DNA of 64,000 nucleotides, taken from the NCBI GenBank assembly GCA_964370165.1, contig CAYJIG010000004.1, positions 1 to 64,000 of the forward strand, read 5' to 3'. How positions within the stretch are numbered: position 1 is the first letter of the stretch; the number at the start of each line of letters is the position of its first letter. Made by a program: the position numbers and the translations under genes. The stretch is from JAAYCI01 sp964370165. GTDB taxonomy: Bacteria > Bacillota > Clostridia > Oscillospirales > Ruminococcaceae. Of this stretch, positions 8,852 through 17,505 are shown one piece after another. The notes below the pieces were generated by a model. It was not told where the DNA came from. It did not search any database and saw only the letters and a program-made list of their open reading frames with translations.

Positions 8852-9682
8852 ATGAATATTAGCACAAGTTTTGAGCTGGTAAATGGTGTGAAAATCCCTA
8901 TATATGGGCTTGGCGTGTTTAAGTCTTTGGGTGATGAAGCTCGGAAAGCGGTTTCGTATGCGCTGAACAACGGGCATATATTGATAGATACTGCGGCAGC
9001 GTATGAAAACGAAGAAGAAGTAGGCCTGGGCTTAGTCGATAGCGGCGTTAAAAGAGAAGATATTTTTATCACCAGTAAAGTGGCAATAGAAAACATGGGA
9101 TATGACGAAACCATGAAGGCTTTTGATGATACGATGAAAAAGCTGGGCCTTGATTACCTTGACATGTATATGATGCACTGGCCTATAAATGGCATGCTAT
9201 ATGAAACATGGAGGGCTATAGAGGATTTATACCAGCAAAAGAAAATTCGTGTAGTGGGTGCGTGCAACATTCCACTACATCTTTTGAAAGAAATGAAAGA
9301 AAAAGTGCGGGTGATGCCTATGGTAAACCAGGTGCAATATCATCCGTGGTTTTACGATAAGGAGCTGCGTGACTGGTGCCAAAATGAAGGCATATTTTTA
9401 CAAGGTTGGGCGCCGCTGGGCAGGGGAGCTCCACTGAACGATGAGTGCATCATTGATATTGCAAAAACAAAAGGTAAAACAGCCGCTCAGGTTATTTTGC
9501 GCTGGGACTTGCAACAAAATGTGGGCGCTATTCCAAAGTCAGCAAAAACAGAACGTATTAGCGCAAATGCCGACATATATGATTTTGAGCTGACTGAAGA
9601 AGAAATGCAAAAAATTTACGGATTGTTTAAAGGCAAAAGTGGAGATGTAATCGCAAAATATCCGGACAATGTCATTTTATAA
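8852..9682 (+). CDS. Aldo/keto reductase (copy 2)
   Basis: Tandem paralog of the preceding reductase, 276 residues, with the same tetrad (DTAAAYENE, TSKVA, MMHWP) and the same odd ACNIPLH segment. The central third, from DLYQQKKIRVVGACN to NQVQYHPW, is identical in protein and nearly so in DNA, while both ends differ more. That pattern suggests gene conversion. The ATG at 8852 has AGGAGG seven bases upstream; the in-frame GTG at 8831 lies before that site. Terminators on both sides indicate its own transcript, although no clear promoter was found in the short gap. It probably differs from copy 1 in substrate or regulation. Confidence 0.92.
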   Translation: MNISTSFELVNGVKIPIYGLGVFKSLGDEARKAVSYALNNGHILIDTAAAYENEEEVGLGLVDSGVKREDIFITSKVAIENMGYDETMKAFDDTMKKLGLDYLDMYMMHWPINGMLYETWRAIEDLYQQKKIRVVGACNIPLHLLKEMKEKVRVMPMVNQVQYHPWFYDKELRDWCQNEGIFLQGWAPLGRGAPLNDECIIDIAKTKGKTAAQVILRWDLQQNVGAIPKSAKTERISANADIYDFELTEEEMQKIYGLFKGKSGDVIAKYPDNVIL

Positions 9683-9696
9683 GTATTAAAAATAAG

Positions 9697-9731
9697 AAAG
9701 TGCCTGATGTAGAAAAAAGGCACTTTTTTTT
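9697..9731 (+). terminator. Intrinsic terminator after aldo/keto reductase 2
   Basis: AAAGTGCC pairs with GGCACTTT across a short loop, followed by a long T run. Confidence 0.85.
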
Positions 9732-9829
9732 GTGCATTATTAGGGTTTGTTTTTTGAATTTACATATGATATTCTTGATGAGGTGGGATAATATTACAGA
9801 AATTTAATATAAAAAAGGGGAAAACTACC

Positions 9830-11236
9830 GTGATACAAATTGGAAATTTAGAGTGGCTGGATAATAGAAATATGTTAATGTTTGGCTCTGATAATAGTGA
9901 CTTTTTGCAAAACTGCACAGATATGATGGAAAAATATAGCAAAGAACTTTCCGAAGCTACAATGGACAGAAAAAATGATATCGCACAAATGTTGGGTGAG
10001 CTGGCTGTAGACTTGCAGTCTTATATTGCACATTGGCATCTGAAAGCAAAAGACAATAAATCTGCGGCCAGTGACGCGCAAATACAAACGGCGGTTATAG
10101 CGATATATGATGTTTTGAGCAGATATGGCTGTGAAGATGTTGTAGACAAAGCAAAAGCAGACGCCCAAAAAGTTAAAGATAGCAATCTTTTTAAACTATC
10201 GTGCAAAACCGATACAAAAGAGCTGAATAACCGTATTGGAAACGATGCTTACTATGGCCTTACCGACTCTATGCGCAGAGGATGCGCACTTGTTACCACA
10301 AATCCTGTGATGGTAAATGCGGCTTGTCGCGATATGCCGCAAAAATATGCTCCGGTTCGAGATGAAATTCGCAAAGCAAATCCAAACGCATCTCAAAATC
10401 AGTTGGTAATGATGATGACCACTGAGATAGTATATGAAAACTGCTACGAGCTGTACCCGGTGTTTAAGGCTACAAAAGGCGAATATGGCTATGTTAGCTT
10501 GCAAGTGAACCCAAACAATGCCAACGATAGCGTGGCGATGTTTGAAGAAGTTGATTATATCTACAGTGAAATACAGCGCAGGTTTGGCGAAAAACCTAAT
10601 TTGGTGTTTAAGATTCCGGCCACCGAAGCGGCGCTTTCCACTGTTAGTGAAATGACAAAAAAAGGCATAGGTGTGAATATCACCGCCAGCTGTACAGTGT
10701 CGCAACACATTGCCACAGCTAAGGTGATTGAAGAGGGTGATGCGCAGGTGTCGTTCATCACCATGATGAGTGGTAGGCTAGATGACCGCATTGCCGAAGA
10801 GCTATCAGAGCTGGGCGTAAAAAATGCGCAAGAGCTCTCTACCGTGGCCAGTGGTCTGGTGATAGGACGTTCTTACGACATATTATACAATAAGCTGGGA
10901 TACAAACGCTCACGCCTTTTGACGGCATCAGTGCGTGGTGCATGGAATGTGGAAGCTTCATTGACAGACGGGCCATCTTGTGTGTATGTTTCGCTGTTTC
11001 CACCCGAAAGTGAAAAATATGATGAAATACCGCGTGAAAACGTGTCTACCATGAACTATAGGCCAGACGCCGAAACTATGAAAATATTGCTTCAAAGTGA
11101 AATTTTCCGTAAGGCATACAACCCGGAAGACCTTGCCGCGAAAGATTTTTATCAGTATTTCCCGGTAAAAGTAACTTTGGAAGCGTTTTGTGAAAAGTAT
11201 AATGATACAATGAAATTCATGTGTGAAGATAGCTGA
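9830..11236 (+). CDS. Large transaldolase-family protein
   Basis: Predicted aldol-transfer enzyme of the non-oxidative pentose phosphate pathway. Transaldolase-like landmarks: VTTNPVMV early in the barrel, the Schiff-base lysine in VFKIPATEAAL, and GVNITASCTVSQH, the usual phosphate-side strand. At 468 residues it is far longer than the ~215-residue bacterial type, with an extra helical N-terminus of about 130 residues and a C-terminal extension. GTG start, with AGGGG nine bases upstream. Transketolase genes follow downstream, which supports a role in sugar-phosphate interconversion. Because of its size, a transaldolase-like aldolase with another substrate cannot be excluded. Confidence 0.78.
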   Translation: MIQIGNLEWLDNRNMLMFGSDNSDFLQNCTDMMEKYSKELSEATMDRKNDIAQMLGELAVDLQSYIAHWHLKAKDNKSAASDAQIQTAVIAIYDVLSRYGCEDVVDKAKADAQKVKDSNLFKLSCKTDTKELNNRIGNDAYYGLTDSMRRGCALVTTNPVMVNAACRDMPQKYAPVRDEIRKANPNASQNQLVMMMTTEIVYENCYELYPVFKATKGEYGYVSLQVNPNNANDSVAMFEEVDYIYSEIQRRFGEKPNLVFKIPATEAALSTVSEMTKKGIGVNITASCTVSQHIATAKVIEEGDAQVSFITMMSGRLDDRIAEELSELGVKNAQELSTVASGLVIGRSYDILYNKLGYKRSRLLTASVRGAWNVEASLTDGPSCVYVSLFPPESEKYDEIPRENVSTMNYRPDAETMKILLQSEIFRKAYNPEDLAAKDFYQYFPVKVTLEAFCEKYNDTMKFMCEDS

Positions 11237-11268
11237 GATTATATCTTGTAAAGCATAGATATTGTAGG

Positions 11269-11304
11269 ATGACCTAAATGCGAACACATTTAGGTCATTT
11301 TTTT
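11269..11304 (+). terminator. Intrinsic terminator after the transaldolase-family gene
   Basis: A perfect 12-bp stem ATGACCTAAATG/CATTTAGGTCAT with a six-base loop, then seven T. Confidence 0.9.
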
Positions 11305-11370
11305 GATATAATATGAGTATATAAAGATTAAATTTTGCATAAATTCAATTGGGTTTTTGATAGTATTATC

Positions 11371-11399
11371 TGTACATTTTAAATTACTTTTGATATAAT
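11371..11399 (+). promoter_or_regulatory. Possible promoter for the transketolase genes
   Basis: TATAAT at 11394-11399, with TGTACA (four of six consensus bases) 17 bases upstream. It would give a leader of about 200 bases before the start at 11611. Confidence 0.4.
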
Positions 11400-11504
11400 G
11401 ATTTGTGTTGAGAAATCAAAGTATAGGGTTTTGCTTTTGAAAGTCTTAAATTTTATGCACTGTGAAAGATGTTATGCGAGAAGAATATGAATGTGATTTT
11501 TATA

Positions 11505-11578
11505 TTGTTCAGCTCGGATAAATAACACACGCTTTTAGGAACAAAAGAATGAACATTGTTTTTTTGATAAAATCCGAG
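11505..11578 (+). promoter_or_regulatory. Possible structured leader before transketolase
   Basis: Competing complementary segments lie in the untranslated leader: TTGTTC (11505) can pair with GAACAA (11539). The AACAA inside the latter can instead pair with TTGTT at 11557, which is followed by T. An outer CTCGGAT (11513) / ATCCGAG (11572) pair encloses the centre. This resembles a switchable leader but matches no riboswitch class I recognise. The rest of the 306-base gap holds only the possible promoter. Confidence 0.25.
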
Positions 11579-11610
11579 TAGCGAAGTTTAGAAAAGGATG
11601 GTACTAAAAC

Positions 11611-12462
11611 ATGGTAGCGAAAGAAAAGTCAAAAAGTATGAAAATTTTCGCCAAGAAAATCCAAATGGAAATCATTAAAATGATTGCCAGCTTGGGCGTT
11701 GGCCACGTTGGTGGTTCTTTGTCTATTGCCGATCTTCTATCGGTGTTGTACGACGGAGGACAGCTGAAGCATGACCCTAAAAACCCAAAATGGGAAGAGC
11801 GTGACTGGCTAGTATGCAGCAAAGGTCATGCAGGACCTGCAGTTTATGCCACTATTGCGCTAAGAGGTTTCATCCCAATGGAAGAGCTGAACACATTAAA
11901 TCGTCCGAAAACAAATCTTCCAAGCCACTGTGACCGCAACCTTACCACCGGCATTGACATGACTACAGGTAGTTTGGGTCAGGGTGCCTCCACTGCTGCC
12001 GGTGTAGCTTTGGCGCACAAAATGAACGGTACCGGTAACAATGTGTATCTTATTTTGGGCGACGGTGAAATAAATGAAGGCCAAGTATGGGAAATGGCGT
12101 TGTTTGCTAATGCTAAAAAATTAAATAATTTGATTGCTTTTGTAGACTATAATAAATTGCAAATTGACGGCACCACAGATGATGTGATACCGCTGGGCGA
12201 TGTTGCTAAAAAGTTTGAAGATTTTGGTTGGCACTCGCAAGAAGTTAATGGTCATGATGTTGATGCCATTTATGAGGCAATCAACAAGGCTAAAGAAACA
12301 GAGCAGCCGTCTATGATTGTTTTGAACACAGTAAAAGGTAACGGTTGGAGTCTTATCGAGAACCAATTAAGTTGCCACAACATGCCTATTTCAGCAGAGC
12401 AAGAAAAAGAAGCAGTGGCTGAGATGGAGCTGGCTATTAAAAATATTGAGGAAGGAAAATAA
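11611..12462 (+). CDS. Transketolase, N-terminal (TPP pyrophosphate-binding) subunit
   Basis: With the next gene it forms a two-subunit transketolase that moves two-carbon ketol units between sugar phosphates. The thiamine-diphosphate/Mg motif is seen as GDGEINEGQVWE (about residues 150-161), and the histidine-containing HVGGSLSIADLL and SKGHAGPA segments are typical. 283 residues is normal for the split N-terminal half. The ribosome binding site (AAGGA, 12 bases from the ATG) is rather far. The stop is five bases before the second subunit, so translation is coupled. It needs thiamine pyrophosphate, whose last synthetic step is encoded by thiN in this window. Confidence 0.95.
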   Translation: MVAKEKSKSMKIFAKKIQMEIIKMIASLGVGHVGGSLSIADLLSVLYDGGQLKHDPKNPKWEERDWLVCSKGHAGPAVYATIALRGFIPMEELNTLNRPKTNLPSHCDRNLTTGIDMTTGSLGQGASTAAGVALAHKMNGTGNNVYLILGDGEINEGQVWEMALFANAKKLNNLIAFVDYNKLQIDGTTDDVIPLGDVAKKFEDFGWHSQEVNGHDVDAIYEAINKAKETEQPSMIVLNTVKGNGWSLIENQLSCHNMPISAEQEKEAVAEMELAIKNIEEGK

Positions 12463-12467
12463 ATCCA

Positions 12468-13436
12468 ATGAATGTAAAAATATGCAAAGAAATCCTTCCA
12501 GAGAAGAGCGAGATGCGTAAAGCTTATTGCGATACTCTGATAGAAATGGCTGAAAAAGATAGTAACATTATTGCAATGGACGCCGACTTGATGGCTGCAA
12601 TGGGTACAAAACCGTTTATGGAGCGTTTTCCTGAGCAAACTGTGAACTGTGGAATTCAAGAAGCAAATATGATTGGTGTAGCGGCAGGCCTAAGTGCTGT
12701 AGGTAAAATTCCTTTTGCACACACATTTGGTCCATTTGCCACTCGTCGTGCATGTGATCAGATTTTCATGTCTTGCGCATATGCAAAATTGAATGTAAAA
12801 GTTGTGGGTTCTGACCCCGGAATCACCGCTGCCTTAAACGGTGGCACACATATGCCGTTTGAAGACATGGGCATCATGCGTGGCATACCGAATATTACAG
12901 TGATTGAGCCTACCGACGGCACAATGTTAAAAGATCTTATGCCTAAAATTGCGGACGAATATGGTGTGCATTATATGCGCTTGGTTCGTAAAGCACCCGA
13001 GAAAATCTTTGAAGATGGTTCCACATTTACCATTGGCAAAGCTGTGCCGATAAACGATGGTACTGACGTGACAATTTTTGCAAGTGGATATTGTGTAGCC
13101 GAGGCCATCAAAGCCGTGAAAATGTTGGCAGATGAAGGCATCAGCGCACGTCTTTCAAACATGTTCACATGGAAGCCTATCGATGAAGAATCCATCATCA
13201 AAGCAGCAAATGAAACAGGTGCTATTGTTACCGCTGAAAACCACAATGTTATCAACGGTCTGGGCAGTGCTGTGGCTGAAGTTGTTGCTAAAAATAAACC
13301 TGTGCCCATGGAGATGATTGGTGCACAAGATGAATTTGGCGAAGTAGGCCCGGTAGAGTATTTGGCCGAGCGTTTTGGAATGACTGCAAAAGATATTGCA
13401 CAAGCTGCAAAAAAAGCTATTGCAAGAAAAGCATAA
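12468..13436 (+). CDS. Transketolase, C-terminal (pyrimidine-binding) subunit
   Basis: Second half of the split transketolase. It holds the catalytic glutamate that activates the TPP aminopyrimidine ring, in NCGIQEANMIGVAAG, then the central pyrimidine-binding fold (FATRRACDQIF, GITAALNGGTHMPFEDMGIM) and a transketolase C-terminal domain (about residues 195-310). 322 residues, complete. A purine-rich stretch (GGAAGGA) lies 11 bases before the ATG. Split transketolases of this kind are common in Clostridia and Archaea. Confidence 0.95.
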   Translation: MNVKICKEILPEKSEMRKAYCDTLIEMAEKDSNIIAMDADLMAAMGTKPFMERFPEQTVNCGIQEANMIGVAAGLSAVGKIPFAHTFGPFATRRACDQIFMSCAYAKLNVKVVGSDPGITAALNGGTHMPFEDMGIMRGIPNITVIEPTDGTMLKDLMPKIADEYGVHYMRLVRKAPEKIFEDGSTFTIGKAVPINDGTDVTIFASGYCVAEAIKAVKMLADEGISARLSNMFTWKPIDEESIIKAANETGAIVTAENHNVINGLGSAVAEVVAKNKPVPMEMIGAQDEFGEVGPVEYLAERFGMTAKDIAQAAKKAIARKA

Positions 13437-13467
13437 CCTGAAATGTGAATTATAAGTAGTGATAAAT

Positions 13468-13519
13468 ATTCACCCTGCAAAAATGCCTTAATAAATCAGG
13501 CAGATTATGTAGGGTGAAT
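13468..13519 (+). terminator. Imperfect hairpin after transketolase
   Basis: ATTCACCCT/AGGGTGAAT outer stem with an inner GCCT/AGGC stem; the T tract is weak. It may help end the transketolase transcript ahead of the stronger hairpin at 13533. Confidence 0.4.
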
Positions 13520-13532
13520 TTCTATTTAACGC

Positions 13533-13563
13533 AAAAAAGTGATGCATATGCATCACTTTTTTT
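13533..13563. terminator. Bidirectional terminator between transketolase and purL
   Basis: The palindrome GTGATGCATATGCATCAC is flanked by A6 on the left and T7 on the right, so it can stop the converging transketolase (+) and purine operon (-) transcripts. Confidence 0.85.
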
Positions 13564-13578
13564 ATGGAAAGAAATAGC

Positions 13579-16500
13579 TTATTTGAAATAACTAATTCCA
13601 CTACTGAAAATAGGTTGCATTTTGTTTCCCGGCACATTTTTATATAGGTTATCGCCACTGCGCTCGCTGTGACCCATTTTACCAAACACACGCCCGTCTT
13701 TGCTGGTGATGCCTTCAATTGCAAGCATGCTTCCGTTGGGATTAAAGCGTAGGTCCATGGTGGCTTTGTCACTGAAATCAACGTATTGCGTCGCAACTTG
13801 GCCTGATTCGCAAAGTGATTTTATCATACTTTCAGGTGCAACAAACCTGCCTTCACCATGACTTATAGCCACTGTGTGTACATCGCCTACTTGAGTGTCC
13901 ATCAGCCATGGAGAGTTGTTAGAAGAAACACGAGTGCGCACCAGCATGCTTTGATGGCGTGCAATGGTGTTGAAAGTAAGGGTAGGGCAGGTGTTGTCTG
14001 TTTTGACAATCTTACCAAACGGAACAAGCCCAAGCTTTATTAGCGCCTGAAATCCGTTACAAATACCCAGCATTAAACCATCTTTATTGTTTAATAACTC
14101 ATGCACAGCCTCGGTGATTTCAGGATTTCGGAAAAATGCCGCAATAAATTTCGCACTACCTTCAGGCTCATCACCGCCTGAAAACCCACCGGGCAAAAAT
14201 ACAATTTGACTTTCACTTATTTTTTTACGAACACTTTCAACGCTATTAAGCACATCTTGTGGTGTGAGGTTGTTAATAACAAAAATGTCGGCCGTACCAC
14301 CAGCACGATTGATGGCTTTTGCGCTATCGTATTCACAGTTTGTTCCCGGGAAGACAGGAATAAGCACGCGTGGCTTTGCAAAACTGTCACCGTTTGCCAC
14401 AATTGGCGCACCGGTGTATGTTTTGCAAGGTGACGCCGCTTTAAAGCTTAATGTTTGTACTGATTGTGAGGGTGATTTTTCAGCGCAGTTGTCAGGCGAT
14501 ATGTCGCCATTCAAAGAATAGTACGGGAAAACAGGCGCCAGTTTTTCTTCAAAAGTATCTTGAACCACGCAAAGTGGCACGGTTTCTTCGCCTAAAGTGA
14601 AGCTATATGCTTCTGTTGTTTTTCCGAGCAATGTTAAACTTTTTTGTGGTAAAACGCCGTTTGCTTCTTTTTCGATTATAGACTTAAGCTTGGCCACATT
14701 TTCTTCGCACAGCTCTAAAATAAAACTACCGGGTGAAGAAGCTAAAAGCTCCTGCTTTGAGATGCTACCGTCGGCAGAAAATCCTATCCTGTTTCCGAGC
14801 GACATTTTTACAATGCCTTCAATAACGCCGCCCATGCCAACAGCCCAAGCAGAAGATATCAGCTTTTCTTTTGTGGCCTGTATCAGCACACGGAATATTT
14901 CACGCTGTGAAGTAGCGCTGGGTAAAAGGCTGTTTTCTTTTCTTTCAGGGTGTAGCCATATTAAAGTGTTATCAGCGGCTTTAAGCTCGGTGCTTATCAC
15001 GTCGTCGGTATTGCCGTGAGTAACAGCAAAACTCACCAAGGTGGGTGGCACGTCGATGTCTTCAAAACTGCCACTCATGCTGTCTTTTCCACCAATGGCC
15101 GCCACGCTGAAATCAAGCTGTGCATCCAGTGCGCCCAGTAATGCAGCCACAGGCTTACCCCAGCGTGTTTTGTCTGTGCCCAGTCGCTCGAAATATTCTT
15201 GAAAACTGAGATATGTGTTGGTAAGATCAAACCCTGCTGCAACAAGCTTTGCCAGGCTGTCCACAACAGCAAGATAAGCCCCATCATACGGGTTTTTCTG
15301 TGACAAAAACGGATCGAAACCCCAGCTCATGGCACTGCATGTTTTTGTCTCGCCGCAAGGTACGGGGATTTTTGCTACCATTGCCTGCATAGGTGAAAGC
15401 TGGTGCTTGCCACCAAAAGGCATTAAAACACTACCTGCACCGATGGTTGCGTCAAACCGCTCTGCTAAACCTTTTTTGCTACAGTGGTTTAAATCACCTA
15501 GAAGGCGGTTTAATGTGTCGTGCAGGCTTTCGTTGTCGGAAAAAATATCTTTGCCGTTATAACAGCGGTTTAGTGGCGTCTTGTCGGGGGTGTTCACATG
15601 TGCATCTATGTACTTTGGAGTGCCGTTTGTGTTTAAAAACTCACGATCAATATCACATATCACATGCCCTTGCCAGTGCATCACAAGACGTTTTTCTTGT
15701 GTGATAGTGGCAACTGTGGTGGCTTTAATGTTTTCGCTGTTTGCAAGCGATATAAACGTATCGGCGTCTTTTTTCTCCACAACTACCGCCATACGTTCTT
15801 GACTTTCGCTAATGGCAAGCTCGGTACCGTCAAGGCCGTCATATTTTTTTGGAACTTTGTCAAGATCTATAACAAGGCCGTCGGCAAGCTCGCCAATGGC
15901 CACCGATACACCGCCGGCACCAAAGTCGTTACATCGTTTAATAAGTAAAGTAGCGTCCTTTCTGCGGAACAGGCGTTGCAGTTTCCTCTCTTGTGGCGCG
16001 TTACCTTTTTGTACCTCGGCACCACATGTAGAAAGGCTGTCTTGCTTGTGAGCTTTTGAAGAACCGGTAGCTCCACCACATCCGTCACGGCCGGTGTCAC
16101 CACCCAAAAGGATGACCACATCACCTGCACACGGCTCTTCACGACGCACGGCATCTTCAGGCACGGCACCCACCACAGCGCCGATTTCCATGCGTTTGGC
16201 AATGTATCCGGGATGATAGATCTCGTCAACAATGCCGGTGGCAAGGCCTATTTGGTTGCCATAGCTTGAATATCCTGCCGCCGCTGTTTGCACCAGTTTA
16301 CGTTGAGGTAGTTTTCCCGGCATGGTGTCTTTTACAGCTACCAGTGGGTCACCGGCGCCTGTTATGCGCATGGCCTGATACACATATCCACGATTCGCCA
16401 AAGGATCACGAATAGCGCCACCGATGCACGTGGCCGCGCCGCCAAACGGCTCAATTTCGGTAGGATGATTATGTGTTTCGTTTTTAAACAAAAGTAGCCA

Positions 16501-17448
16501 GTCTTCATTTTTGCCGTTGTTGTCTACTTTCATCTTCACGCTACATGCGTTTATTTCGTCGCTCTCGTCAAGATTTTGTAAATCACCACGTTTTTTAAGG
16601 GCCTTTGCGCCTATCACTGCCATGTCCATAAGGCATTGTGGTTTTTGCTGAATTTTATCACCATATACTTCTTCACGTAAAGCGAAATAGCGATTGAGCG
16701 ATTGTTTTATCTTGTCGTCATCGGTTGTGATATCTTGCAACACAGTGCCGAAGGTGGTATGACGGCAGTGATCGCTCCAGTAAGTGTCTATCATACGAAT
16801 CTCGGTGATGGTAGGGTCTTTATTTTCACGCTTAAAATAATCCCGGCAAAATACAAGATCTGCATCGTCCATTGCAAGGGAGTATTCGCTCCGAAAATCA
16901 TAAAGCTCGGCATCACTGAGGTTTATAAATCCGTGTAATGTTTTAACCATTTCGGGTTTTTCATAAACTGACAAGAGGGTGTCTTTTCTTGAAAGCTCGG
17001 CCAAGCGTGCTTCTACAGGGTTTATAACATATTTTTTTATTTCGTCTAGCTGGGCATCGTCGATATTTCCTTGTAGCAAAAAAACACGTGCGGTAGTGAC
17101 ATTAGGCCTTTCGCTACAGCTAATCAGCTGAATACATTCTGCGGCGCTGTCTGCGCGTTGATCAAACTGTCCGGGCAGATATTCTGTAGCAAATACAATA
17201 TATTCACCTTCGAGTGCTTCTTTTGCCGCATCTAAGGTAGGGTAGGTGTTGTCAAGCTGTGGCTCACTAAACACAGTATCTATACACTGTGAAAACAACT
17301 TTTCATCTATACCCTCGACATCGTATCGGTTTAAAATCCGTAAGCTTTTTACACTTTCAATACAAAGCAAATTTTGTATTTCGTGTAAAAGGATGGACGA
17401 ATGCTCTGCATATTCGGGCTTTTTTTCTACATAAATGCGATGAACCAT
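13579..17448 (-). CDS. purL: Phosphoribosylformylglycinamidine synthase, single chain
   Basis: Fourth step of purine synthesis: FGAR, glutamine and ATP to FGAM. At 1289 residues it is the large form, with synthetase and glutaminase fused, instead of the three-subunit PurLQS of Bacillus. The synthetase part shows ETHNHPTEIEPFGGAATCIGG and GGDTGRDGCGG segments. The C-terminal class I glutaminase has the nucleophile in GICNGFQ and a His/Glu pair in SHGEGRF. GGAGG lies five bases before the ATG. Last gene of the purine operon, followed by the bidirectional terminator. The length fits the clostridial large-PurL clade. Confidence 0.97.
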   Translation of the reverse strand: MVHRIYVEKKPEYAEHSSILLHEIQNLLCIESVKSLRILNRYDVEGIDEKLFSQCIDTVFSEPQLDNTYPTLDAAKEALEGEYIVFATEYLPGQFDQRADSAAECIQLISCSERPNVTTARVFLLQGNIDDAQLDEIKKYVINPVEARLAELSRKDTLLSVYEKPEMVKTLHGFINLSDAELYDFRSEYSLAMDDADLVFCRDYFKRENKDPTITEIRMIDTYWSDHCRHTTFGTVLQDITTDDDKIKQSLNRYFALREEVYGDKIQQKPQCLMDMAVIGAKALKKRGDLQNLDESDEINACSVKMKVDNNGKNEDWLLLFKNETHNHPTEIEPFGGAATCIGGAIRDPLANRGYVYQAMRITGAGDPLVAVKDTMPGKLPQRKLVQTAAAGYSSYGNQIGLATGIVDEIYHPGYIAKRMEIGAVVGAVPEDAVRREEPCAGDVVILLGGDTGRDGCGGATGSSKAHKQDSLSTCGAEVQKGNAPQERKLQRLFRRKDATLLIKRCNDFGAGGVSVAIGELADGLVIDLDKVPKKYDGLDGTELAISESQERMAVVVEKKDADTFISLANSENIKATTVATITQEKRLVMHWQGHVICDIDREFLNTNGTPKYIDAHVNTPDKTPLNRCYNGKDIFSDNESLHDTLNRLLGDLNHCSKKGLAERFDATIGAGSVLMPFGGKHQLSPMQAMVAKIPVPCGETKTCSAMSWGFDPFLSQKNPYDGAYLAVVDSLAKLVAAGFDLTNTYLSFQEYFERLGTDKTRWGKPVAALLGALDAQLDFSVAAIGGKDSMSGSFEDIDVPPTLVSFAVTHGNTDDVISTELKAADNTLIWLHPERKENSLLPSATSQREIFRVLIQATKEKLISSAWAVGMGGVIEGIVKMSLGNRIGFSADGSISKQELLASSPGSFILELCEENVAKLKSIIEKEANGVLPQKSLTLLGKTTEAYSFTLGEETVPLCVVQDTFEEKLAPVFPYYSLNGDISPDNCAEKSPSQSVQTLSFKAASPCKTYTGAPIVANGDSFAKPRVLIPVFPGTNCEYDSAKAINRAGGTADIFVINNLTPQDVLNSVESVRKKISESQIVFLPGGFSGGDEPEGSAKFIAAFFRNPEITEAVHELLNNKDGLMLGICNGFQALIKLGLVPFGKIVKTDNTCPTLTFNTIARHQSMLVRTRVSSNNSPWLMDTQVGDVHTVAISHGEGRFVAPESMIKSLCESGQVATQYVDFSDKATMDLRFNPNGSMLAIEGITSKDGRVFGKMGHSERSGDNLYKNVPGNKMQPIFSSGISYFK

Positions 17449-17505
17449 ATTGTCCTCCGTGGCGACAAAATTTTGTTAAGTGGGTTAAGTAAGTGTGTAA
17501 ACTAT

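Noticed and set aside
11305..11610. TPP riboswitch before transketolase
   Set aside because: No CTGAGA-type THI-box core is present in the leader.
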